Assembly: GCA_003231035.1 (NCBI GenBank)
Contig: QIHU01000402.1
Location: forward strand, 1 to 15,481
Source: Acidobacteriota bacterium
Lineage (GTDB): Bacteria > Acidobacteriota > Thermoanaerobaculia > Multivoradales > SZUA-115
Reading direction: 5' to 3'
Length of the DNA: 15,481 bases
Numbering within the stretch: the stretch's first letter is position 1; the number at the start of each line of letters is the position of its first letter. Shown here in pieces: positions 1-7,123 of the stretch. The position numbers and the translations under genes were made by a program. The notes beneath the pieces were generated by a model that saw only the letters and a program-made list of their open reading frames with translations, ran no database searches and was not told the origin of the DNA.

Positions 1-1446
1 GCAGATGCTTTCGGAGGACGAGTTGTAACCAAAGTCGACGTCGTCGCGCATCTCGCCCGGTCCGAGCACCAAGCTCGCTTGGTGCGGAGTGGCGACCCCG
101 TCGAGGTCGAAGGTCGGGCTCACCCCCGCCGGCAGGGTGGTGTCGTCGACGACCACCGTGTAACTACCGACCGGCAGGTTCGGGAAGAGGTAGTCTCCGT
201 CGCCCGTGGTGGTGGTGGTGGCGATCAGCACACCGCCAGCATCCAGCAGGTTGACGGTCACGTTGTTGATCCCGACCTCGCCCGGATCTTGGATTCCGTC
301 ACCGTTGGTGTCATTCCAGACTCGATCGCCGATCGAACCGGCGCCGCGGTAGCCGAAATCGACATCGGTTCGATTCTGACTGGCCGCCAGTGGGACGGTC
401 GCGGTGTCCGGCGTGGCGATCCCATCGAGATCGAAGGTCGCCGCCAAGCCCGGAGGCAAGGTCGACGGATCGACCGTCACCGTGTAGGTATCGGCAAGCA
501 GATTCGGGAAGTTGTAGAGGCCGTCACCCGCCGTCACCTGCACGCCGACCACGTTGCCGCCGCTGTCGGTCAAGGTGACCGTAACCCCGTTGATTCCCAG
601 TTCACCAGGGTTCTGGTTGCCGTCACCGTTTGAATCGAGCCACACGCGATCACCGATCGAACCGTTGCCGCGGTAGCCGAAGTCGACGTCATCGCGGTTC
701 TCTCGGCCCGGGGTCAAGGCGATTTGCGCCGTGTGCGGAGTGGCGATGCCATCGAGGTCGAAGGTCGGATCGAGGCCTCCCGGCAAGGTGGCGGGAACCA
801 CCGTCACCGTGTAGTTGCCGAGCAGCAGGCCGTCGAACAGGTAGTTGCCATCACCCGAGGTGCTCTGGCTGTCGATCAGGACACCGTTGCCATCGCGCAG
901 TTCCACGGTGGCGCCGTTGATGCCGGGCTCATTGGGATCTTGGACGCCGTCGCCGTTGAGGTCGAGCCAGACCCGATCGCCGATCGAACCGGGGCCGACA
1001 TAGCCGAAGTCCACATCGGTGCGATTCTGGCCGTCGCTCAGGGAGGCGGTGGCTTCGTTGGCGGTAGCCAGACCATCGAGGTCGAAAGTCTGGGTCACCG
1101 CGGCGGGCAAGGTGGAGACATCCACCGCGACCCGGTAGCTATTGGTGAAGCTATAGAGGCCACCCACCGTTGTGGCGGTGTCGGTGAACTCGTCGCTGCC
1201 GTCGCCATCGAGATCGGCAAAGAGGGTTACCGTGACGCCATCAAGACCCGGCTCGCCGGAATCCTGGATTCCGTCGCCGTTGCGGTCCAACCAAACGCGG
1301 TCGCCGAGGCTACCGGTACCGCCGACATAGCCGAAATCGGCGTCGTTGAAGTCTTCGTTGAGGGCCAGGGTTACATCCAGCGGCTCGTTGGCGGTGGTCA
1401 AGCTGACGCCCGCCGGCAAGGTCGCCTCGTTGACATCCACCCGGTA
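1..1446 (-). CDS. C-terminal part of SdrD B-like repeat surface protein, separated from its N-terminus by a frameshift
   Basis: I translated this minus-strand frame codon by codon from 1446 to 1 and found no stop. It begins YRVDVNEATLPAG and continues as SdrD B-like units, each opening with a motif like SIGDRVWLDxNGDGxQDPGE and closing with RxDVDFGYxG. The Asp/Asn/Gly-rich opening loop resembles the calcium-binding loops of SdrD B repeats. There is no proper start of its own: the frame opens only after a TGA at 1477-1479, and the repeat it begins in is missing its first half. That half is supplied by the neighbouring frame, which ends at 1310. I therefore read it as the downstream part of one gene, broken near 1447. 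It has 482 codons in the window and continues beyond the left edge, so any cell-wall, PEP-CTERM or type IX sorting signal is out of sight. It could be a decayed gene, a phase-variable gene or an assembly error. Confidence 0.85.
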
Positions 1447-3079
1447 GGAAGTCGTAGAAACCGTTGGCCGCGGTGGTCATCGACGGGAAGAGAACATCGT
1501 CCGGGGTACCGAATGTCATATCCGGGCCCGCTTCGGTCAGATTGACCTCCACACCGCCTAGGCCGGAATCGGGGCCGTCGTCTTGCAGGCCATTGCCGTT
1601 GGCGTCGTACCAAACGAAGTCACCGATCGAGCTGTTGCCTTCATAGCCGAAGTCGTAGGTCAGGATGTTGGCGTCGACCACGGTTCGGGTGAGCGAGTTG
1701 CCAGTGGTGGAGGTCAAACCTTCGAGGGCGCCGCCGGGGCCGAAATTCGAAGAATCCACCTCAACAGTGAACATTCCGGGGCGAACTTGGAACGTGTACT
1801 CGCCGTTGCTGTCCGTGGTCTCAGTACCCTTGATCTCACCACCCGCGTCAATCAAGTTCACTAGAACCCCGGGAATGCCAGGCTCGCCGGGGTCCTGCGT
1901 ACCGTCACCGCTAGGATCAAAGAAGACGGTATCGCCCACCAGATACGGGTTCAAACGCGGAGTGCAATCGGTGCCGTCCACGCAGATACCGACCACGGTA
2001 CCGGGCAGCCGCCAGGAGTTGAAGTTACTCAAGTCCATTCCACCCATTTGGATGGTGTAGGTACCGGCTGGCAGAGCCGGAACTGCGACATCGCCGCCAC
2101 CTCCGGTGGTCAGCGTGAAGGCCTCCCACTCGAGGTTGCCAGAGGGGTTGCTGTTGCTCGCCGGAAAGCCCATCGGGGTAAAGACCGTGTAGTTGACGCT
2201 CGGAGGCCGCTGGAAAGGAGCGAAGTCCGTGGCGTCGTCGGCCGGATCGCCGGTCACTTGCCCGCAAGACTTGACCAGGCCAACCGCAACACCTTCGGGC
2301 ACGTTCGTCGGTGCCGCCCACGGCGGCAGGAAGGGAGCGCCCGGAGTGTCAGGATCGTCCGTATCTTGGAAGAAAAGATTGCAATCGGCCTGTCCGTAGT
2401 CCAAGTCACCATCCCAGAAGCTCAAGGAGTTGGTCGAACTCTCGGTGCGGACGAAGAACTCCCAGGTACCGTCGTAGCTGGTGGGAGTCAGCGCCGGGAA
2501 GGCTGGATAGACCGTGGCCAAGTCATTGCCGGTGAACAAGAAGGCTGAGAATGAGAAGGCCTGAGGCTGCAACTCGAAGCCGTTCGTATCCTGCGTGCGC
2601 ACCTTGAAGTTGGTCCAAGCTAGAGGATCGGCACCCACCAGCTGAATCTGCAGCCGGTAGAAGAAGTTTCCGCTCGGCGACAGGGCGGCGGGGGAATGGG
2701 CGATGGTGAAATCCCTCCAGCCGTTGTCGATGAAGTCCGCGTCGGTCCAACTGTCCAGAAAGACGGTGCCCGTGCCGGCCGCGGTCGGATCGGCGAACAG
2801 GGTGTAGACCATGGAAGCGGCGCCGGTGGAATCCCAGTCACCGCTATTTTCGCCATCGAAAATACCAAACATGAACTGTGGCTGGCTGGGCGGCACGCTG
2901 AAAATGAAGTTCAGTTCATTGCCATTGAAAGTCGCGAGACCGGAACCCGCCATACTCAAGAATCGAGCATCGGTCACGTCGCAAGTCGGGAAACAAGCGA
3001 ATTGAGCCGACGCGGCAGCCGGAAGCAGGATCAGCGCCAAGGCGATCGCCGCGAACGTAGTGAGTGTCTTCCTAGCCAT
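1310..3079 (-). CDS. Secreted SdrD B-like repeat protein, N-terminal part
   Basis: The start is the ATG at 3079, with GGGAG 6 nt upstream; a GTG one codon earlier lies too close to that site. Residues 1-25 form a signal peptide (charged MARK, hydrophobic stretch 9-22, cleavage after ASA). Residues 26 to about 380 are rich in Gly, Asn, Asp and aromatics, with a few Cys, and look like an extracellular beta-sandwich region that I cannot assign to a family. From about residue 381 (GDTVFFDPSGDGTQDPGEPG) the SdrD B-like domains begin; they are known from Gram-positive adhesins and many large exported proteins. The protein is convincing to residue 544 (GFYDF). After that the frame encodes 45 unrelated residues (GGCQRGDLAGG onward) to a stop at 1310, while the domain resumes in another frame at 1446. 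A role in adhesion or the cell surface is inferred from the domains. The gene stands alone and divergent from the BTAD regulator. Confidence 0.85.
   Translation of the reverse strand: MARKTLTTFAAIALALILLPAAASAQFACFPTCDVTDARFLSMAGSGLATFNGNELNFIFSVPPSQPQFMFGIFDGENSGDWDSTGAASMVYTLFADPTAAGTGTVFLDSWTDADFIDNGWRDFTIAHSPAALSPSGNFFYRLQIQLVGADPLAWTNFKVRTQDTNGFELQPQAFSFSAFLFTGNDLATVYPAFPALTPTSYDGTWEFFVRTESSTNSLSFWDGDLDYGQADCNLFFQDTDDPDTPGAPFLPPWAAPTNVPEGVAVGLVKSCGQVTGDPADDATDFAPFQRPPSVNYTVFTPMGFPASNSNPSGNLEWEAFTLTTGGGGDVAVPALPAGTYTIQMGGMDLSNFNSWRLPGTVVGICVDGTDCTPRLNPYLVGDTVFFDPSGDGTQDPGEPGIPGVLVNLIDAGGEIKGTETTDSNGEYTFQVRPGMFTVEVDSSNFGPGGALEGLTSTTGNSLTRTVVDANILTYDFGYEGNSSIGDFVWYDANGNGLQDDGPDSGLGGVEVNLTEAGPDMTFGTPDDVLFPSMTTAANGFYDFLPGGCQRGDLAGGRQLDHRQRAAGCNPGPQRRLQRRRFRLCRRYR
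1444..1450 (-). other. Frameshift point in the SdrD-type gene
   Basis: On the minus strand the upstream frame reads GFYDF up to 1448 and the downstream frame reads YRVDVNEAT from 1446, leaving one unpaired base (C on the minus strand) at 1447. Intact repeats have about seven residues here, for example PNLPVGS between F and Y in the unit at 336-10. A loss of about 20 nt therefore explains both the missing loop and the frame change. The sequence alone cannot say whether this is a real mutation or an assembly fault. Confidence 0.8.
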
Positions 3080-3183
3080 CACAATCTCCCTCTAAACCAC
3101 CGGTTCCGTAGGCTGGAGTCGCACCGCCGCCTTAACGGAAACTTCGTAGTCGATAGGCGCTCGCCGCTCGTCGAACGGCGGGC

Positions 3184-3207
3184 CTTGAATAAGTTTTGTT
3201 CTTGAAT
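3184..3207. repeat. Direct repeat CTTGAAT-N10-CTTGAAT
   Basis: Two identical 7-mers lie at 3184-3190 and 3201-3207, 17 bp apart from start to start, about 105-130 bp upstream of the SdrD-type start codon. This spacing of about one and a half helix turns could suit a regulator site, but no factor can be named. Confidence 0.35.
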
Positions 3208-3368
3208 CGAGGATCTCAACTGATTTCTCATCTCTCTTGCCGGCCGAACGCCGTGGGTTCGCTCTTGGCGACCCTTTGCCGCCCAATGGAGAGTGCTCCC
3301 ATCTATCAACCGATGTCAGCGATTGTCCATACCCGGCGTCAGGAAAGCGTCAGGAGGTGCGTAATTAA

Positions 3369-3384
3369 TACATGCGCATATGTA
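3369..3384. repeat. Inverted repeat TACAT-N6-ATGTA in an AT-rich patch
   Basis: Perfect 5-bp arms surround GCGCAT, embedded in an AT-rich stretch that is unusual for this window. It lies in the divergent promoter region, so an operator is possible. The arms are short and chance is not excluded. Confidence 0.3.
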
Positions 3385-3507
3385 CACTTTCTTCACGGCA
3401 GGCCTTGCAATGGCTGCAACGGGGTCTGACACCGCATATCAAGGCGTCCGCGGTGACCGGGAACCCCCCATCTGGGGTAGACTTGGGCGTCTCTCGTATT
3501 TTGTTTT

Positions 3508-3517
3508 GACCTAGGTC
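3508..3517. repeat. Perfect 10-bp palindrome GACCTAGGTC upstream of the BTAD regulator
   Basis: The palindrome lies 76 bp before the BTAD gene start and overlaps a TTGACC hexamer (3506-3511) that could be a -35 element, although no matching -10 was found 17 bp downstream. It could be an operator for autoregulation; this is inference. Confidence 0.3.
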
Positions 3518-3592
3518 TCGGTTTTTTCGGCTACGCGGCTCCTCAGTCTTTGTCTGACACTGGCCGATACAACCACCACAGAGGTAAGGTCC

Positions 3593-5914
3593 ATGGCTGC
3601 GACCTCCTCGCGCTCCCCCGCGGATCGCGTTGGTGACTCGACTTCTTCCCCCGTGCCTCTCGACAGCGGCTTCGAGTCGCAGAATGTCCGCGCCTTGCTC
3701 GCCTATCTCGCTTGCCACCGAGGTCGAGAGCTACCCCGTTCGCAGCTCGCTTCGCTGCTCTGGTCCAACCAGGACGAAGCGACCGCGCTGCGCAACCTTC
3801 GCCAAGCGCTCTACAATCTCCGCGGCGCCTTGCTGAGTGCCGGCTGCGCCGAATCGCCGATTCTCACCAGCCACCGCACGCTGCGCTTGCACCCCGGTGC
3901 CCTCAACCTCGACTTAGCCTTATTCTCCGATTCACTGCGCATGGGTCGGTCGGACAACGGCATCGACGCCAGCCACTTGGCTCGCGCCGCCCAGGCCTAC
4001 ACTGGCGACTTCCTCACCGGCTTCTACCTCAATGACAGCCCCGACTTCGAAGAGTGGATGGTCGGCGAACAAGAACGGCTTCGCGAAGAGGCCGTGGCCG
4101 CCCTGCGCGACCTGGTCAGCCATCACACCCAGGCCGGCAGTTACCCACTCGGCCTCCAATACGCCCGCCAACTGCTGCGCATCGAGCCTTTCTCCGAGGA
4201 GACCCACCGCAACCTCATCTACCTCTACGCACTGTCGGGGCGCCGCAGCCGTGCGCTCTCTCACTACGAAGAGATGCGCCGCCTTTTCGAACGCGAACTG
4301 GGAGTCGAGCCGTTGCCTGAGACCCAGAAGCTGATCGAGCAGATCCAGGGCCAAACCCTGGCCCCACCCACCGACGCCAAGAAAGCCGAGGCGACCGGCC
4401 CGTGGGTTCCGCTGGTCGCCAGAGAATCGGCGCTCAAGGCGCTTAGAACGGCGTGGGCCGGGGTGCTGCGCGGGGCGGGGCGGTTGACTCTGATCGAGGG
4501 CGAGCTTGGGGTCGGAAAGACCCGTTTGGTGCGCACCTTTCTCCACGAGGCGACCTCCGAACGCCGAGCCACCGTCCTCCAGGGGCGCAGCTATGAGCTG
4601 CCACCTCCCACCGCTTATCAACCCATTTCTGAAGCACTTTCCAATGCCGTGGCCAACGATGTGGATGTCGCCGAGCGGCTACTGGCGGCGGCCGGAAGCC
4701 AACACTTGGCGGCCCTCCTACCTTTGGTACCAGAGCTGGGTGAGTTAGACCCCAAGCTGGCGGCGCTCCACCGGCGGCTGCCGCGCCGCGATCAAGAAGG
4801 GCTGTTGGCCGCGGTGGCCTCCGTATTCTCGCTCCTGGCGGCACCTCCCAAGGGCCGCTTTAGACCCCAACCGCTGATCCTCTTCCTCGATGACCTTCAT
4901 TGGGCCGACCCCGCTTCCTTCGAGCTCATCGAGAAGCTCCTCTCCCTCCTACCAGGACGTCCCATCTGGATCCTCGCTGCCTATCGAGCCGACGAAGTGG
5001 AACAAAAAGAGCGGCTGCGCAACCTACGCAAGGGCGCGGCGGCGCTGAGCGGCGGCTCGCGGATCGTTCTCGAGCGACTCAGCAGCGAAGCGGTTCACGA
5101 CCTTGCCACTTCCCTGGTCGGCACACAGCAGGCTCCAATGCTGGCACAGCGGCTGGTGGAGAGTTCGGAGGGCTTGCCGCTGGCCACGGTGGAGCAGATC
5201 AACTTGCTCTGGGATCTTGGCTTACTCGAAGTGCAACCCACCGGCCAGTGGTCGCTCACCGGCTCAGCGGAGCAGATGGCCGCCTTGCACACCACTGACA
5301 CGGAATCCACCATCTTGCGTCGGGTGGAGATGCTCCCCACCTCCACCCGACGACTGCTCACCCTGGCGGCCGTGGTGGGCCAAAAATTCGAAGCACAGCT
5401 CCTCCAGATAGCCGAGCGCGAGCACGACGCGGTGGTCGAAACCGGGCTCGAAGTGATGATCGATCACTGGATGGTGCGCCAGTTCGCCCGCTACTGGGCC
5501 GACACCCGGCTCGACCGCGATCTCGCCCTGTGGGCTCCCGGCGGTCGCAAGGGAACCTTCGAGTTCATCCACAAGAGCATCCGCGCCGCGGTCTACAAGA
5601 ACCTCCACCCCGGCCGCGCCCGCGCCCTCCATCAGCAGGTGGCGGCGGCGATGGAGACGGTGCATGCGGCCAATCTCGAACGGTTCAGCGAGGCGATCGG
5701 ATTTCACTACCAAAGGGCTCGGGACTGGCCCAAGGCCATCGAATTTCACCAAATCTCCGCCCTCAAGGCCGAGCGGCTCTTCGCCCTCGACACCGGCCGA
5801 GGCTTCTATTCGGAGGCACTGAACGCTCTGACATCGTGGGAGGAAGAGGGCGGCGGCGATCCCGAGCTTCGCTCTCGACTCGAAGGCGCCAGCCAACGAC
5901 TCAAGGTCGAGTAG
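3593..5914 (+). CDS. BTAD-domain transcriptional regulator with P-loop ATPase (STAND-type) domain
   Basis: This 773-residue cytoplasmic protein combines a winged-helix part (about 27-105; GFESQNVRALLAYLAC and the helix around ALRNLRQALYNLRGAL), a bacterial transcriptional activation domain of TPR-like helices (about 107-253, ending LFERELGVEPLPETQ) and an AAA_16-type ATPase. Walker A is GELGVGKT at 303-310 and Walker B is LILFLDD at 428-434, followed by the typical LHWAD. The C-terminal part is helical with no long TPR array, so it is shorter than many relatives of about 1000 residues. The start is ATG with AGAGGTAAGG just upstream. Family members act as ATP-dependent activators of secondary metabolism or cell-surface genes; the target here is unknown, and the divergent SdrD-type gene is one candidate. 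The first 26 residues are Ser/Pro-rich and replace the beta strands that normally begin the DNA-binding domain. The 3' end overlaps the convergent glycosyltransferase gene by 14 bp. Confidence 0.9.
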   Translation: MAATSSRSPADRVGDSTSSPVPLDSGFESQNVRALLAYLACHRGRELPRSQLASLLWSNQDEATALRNLRQALYNLRGALLSAGCAESPILTSHRTLRLHPGALNLDLALFSDSLRMGRSDNGIDASHLARAAQAYTGDFLTGFYLNDSPDFEEWMVGEQERLREEAVAALRDLVSHHTQAGSYPLGLQYARQLLRIEPFSEETHRNLIYLYALSGRRSRALSHYEEMRRLFERELGVEPLPETQKLIEQIQGQTLAPPTDAKKAEATGPWVPLVARESALKALRTAWAGVLRGAGRLTLIEGELGVGKTRLVRTFLHEATSERRATVLQGRSYELPPPTAYQPISEALSNAVANDVDVAERLLAAAGSQHLAALLPLVPELGELDPKLAALHRRLPRRDQEGLLAAVASVFSLLAAPPKGRFRPQPLILFLDDLHWADPASFELIEKLLSLLPGRPIWILAAYRADEVEQKERLRNLRKGAAALSGGSRIVLERLSSEAVHDLATSLVGTQQAPMLAQRLVESSEGLPLATVEQINLLWDLGLLEVQPTGQWSLTGSAEQMAALHTTDTESTILRRVEMLPTSTRRLLTLAAVVGQKFEAQLLQIAEREHDAVVETGLEVMIDHWMVRQFARYWADTRLDRDLALWAPGGRKGTFEFIHKSIRAAVYKNLHPGRARALHQQVAAAMETVHAANLERFSEAIGFHYQRARDWPKAIEFHQISALKAERLFALDTGRGFYSEALNALTSWEEEGGGDPELRSRLEGASQRLKVE

Positions 5915-7094
5915 CCACCTCGACCACGGCGAGAAACCCGTCCTGGACCGACTCGCGGCTGTAGTGCGTCGCCAACCGGCGGCGACCCGCGGCGACCAGA
6001 CGGTCGCGGGTGTGCGGCTCGTCAAGGAGCCGTTCGATCGCCGCCACCCACCGCGCAGGGCTATCCGCGATCAGGAATTCTTCACCAGCCTCGGCGGTGA
6101 TTCCCGCCGCCGTCCAGGGCGAAGCGACCAGCGGCACGCCCATCGACCAGGCCTCCAGCACCTTGATCGCAAGTCCCGAACCGGCCCGCAGCGGCGCCAG
6201 CGCCACGGTAGCGCCCGCGATCAGCTGTTTGAGGTCCGGCGGGTCGACGTCCAAAGAGACCCCGACTCGGGCAGCCCACCGTCTGAGCTGCCGCGCCGGG
6301 CGAGCCCCCGCGATACGCAGCCGCACCTCGGGGCGACGCTCCCGGAGCAGCGGCCAGACCTCGCGCAGCAACCAAGCCGCCGCATCGCGATTGGGGAAGT
6401 AGCCGAGATTGCCGGTAAAGATCACCGAGGGGGCCCCGCCCTCGGCAAAGCGGGCGGGGAGCCGCGGCGACGCTTCCTCCGCGATCGGTACGACCCGCAG
6501 CCGCGAGGCCGGCACCGAGGGGTCTCCCGCCGCCGCGATCGCCGCGCGATCCCGCTCGCAGACCACCAGCGCGGCGGCGCTGCGCTCGAGCAACCGCCCT
6601 TCCCAGACGCGCAAACGCCAACTCTCCCAAGCCAGGGCTGGCCACAACCACCAGCGATCGAATCGGCCACGGCGGGCGGCATTGAGCGACAGGCAGTCGA
6701 TAAAATCGACCACGATCGGAGTCTCCCCAAGGTCGCTCAGATGGCTGGCGAGGCGGCTGAGCTGCAAGATCACCAAATCGTGGCGCGGCGCCAAGCGCCG
6801 CAGTGCCCTACCGAGATCTCGGTGGTGGTGAAAGGCCATTTGAATCGGCCACCCCCGCAACGCCCCGGCCAAAATGGCGGCACCACGGCGCAGCGGCCCT
6901 GCCAGGCGGTAGCCCTCGAAGTAGACCCCTTCCAACCCTTCACGAGCCTGCGATTCGGCTCCCTGCGAGGCCACCGGAGCCAACACCGTCACCTGATGCT
7001 GGGTTGCCAAGGCCTCGATCATCTGTCGAGCGCGCTTGCGATCCCCCTGAAAAGGTGGCCAGGGAAAGCGCGAGGTGACGAGCAGCACCCGCAA
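5901..7094 (-). CDS. GT4-family glycosyltransferase, PEP-CTERM/exosortase-associated (Stp1-like)
   Basis: This 397-residue protein has a GT-B fold layout. The N-terminal Rossmann part opens MRVLLVTSRFPWPPFQGD, and the C-terminal donor-binding part contains FTGNLGYFPNRDAAAW (227-242) and APLRAGSGLAIKVLEAWSMG (300-319), whose Glu314 matches the conserved donor-contacting Glu of GT4 enzymes. The pattern IVVDFIDCLSLNAAR near 127-141 and the GNLGYFPN motif recall sugar transferases of the PEP-CTERM/EpsH system (TIGR03087 type), from memory of the family. The likely role is sugar transfer in exopolysaccharide or surface glycan synthesis on the cytoplasmic face of the membrane. The start is TTG at 7094: no ATG or GTG gives a better N-terminus (a GTG two codons in would trim it), and AAGGA lies about 10 nt upstream. 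It follows ribBA by 29 nt, so co-transcription is likely although the functions differ. Confidence 0.85.
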   Translation of the reverse strand: MRVLLVTSRFPWPPFQGDRKRARQMIEALATQHQVTVLAPVASQGAESQAREGLEGVYFEGYRLAGPLRRGAAILAGALRGWPIQMAFHHHRDLGRALRRLAPRHDLVILQLSRLASHLSDLGETPIVVDFIDCLSLNAARRGRFDRWWLWPALAWESWRLRVWEGRLLERSAAALVVCERDRAAIAAAGDPSVPASRLRVVPIAEEASPRLPARFAEGGAPSVIFTGNLGYFPNRDAAAWLLREVWPLLRERRPEVRLRIAGARPARQLRRWAARVGVSLDVDPPDLKQLIAGATVALAPLRAGSGLAIKVLEAWSMGVPLVASPWTAAGITAEAGEEFLIADSPARWVAAIERLLDEPHTRDRLVAAGRRRLATHYSRESVQDGFLAVVEVATRP

Positions 7095-7123
7095 GGTTAG
7101 CTTTTCCTTCTCACCGATCGCGC

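Larger units (their letters stand above)
1..1939 (-). repeat. Tandem array of SdrD B-like units, period about 324-327 bp
   Basis: Unit starts, read on the minus strand from the conserved SIGD or GD residues, are near 1939, 1630, 1311, 987, 660 and 336, and a further one seems to begin at 9. The last full periods are 324, 327, 324 and 327 bp (108-109 codons). The first two units are more divergent. The 319-bp spacing between 1630 and 1311 is not a multiple of three, as expected from the frameshift. At DNA level the stretch encoding GSIGDRVW and DVDFGY is very similar between units, which gives homologous blocks for recombination or misassembly. Confidence 0.85.
3080..3592. promoter_or_regulatory. 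Divergent intergenic region between the SdrD-type gene and the BTAD regulator
   Basis: This 513-bp stretch has no convincing gene on either strand; its short open frames lack recognisable domains. It must carry the promoters of both flanking, divergently transcribed genes. It includes an AT-rich patch at 3361-3390 in otherwise GC-rich DNA, a direct repeat at 3184-3207, a palindrome at 3508-3517 and two copies of GTCTGACAC at 3424-3432 and 3552-3560. No strong sigma-70 -35/-10 pair stands out. Confidence 0.5.

Noticed and set aside
724..1545. Long plus-strand open frame opposite the SdrD-type gene
   Set aside because: It is antisense to the repeat array, its own pseudo-repeats mirror the array period and it has no recognisable domain or ribosome-binding site.
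3932..4621. Minus-strand open frame of 229 codons inside the BTAD gene
   Set aside because: The opposite strand encodes clear BTAD and Walker A motifs; this is a composition shadow.
5964..7100. Plus-strand open frame of 378 codons
   Set aside because: It is exactly antisense to the glycosyltransferase, rich in Arg/Pro/Gln from GC skew, and shows no domain.
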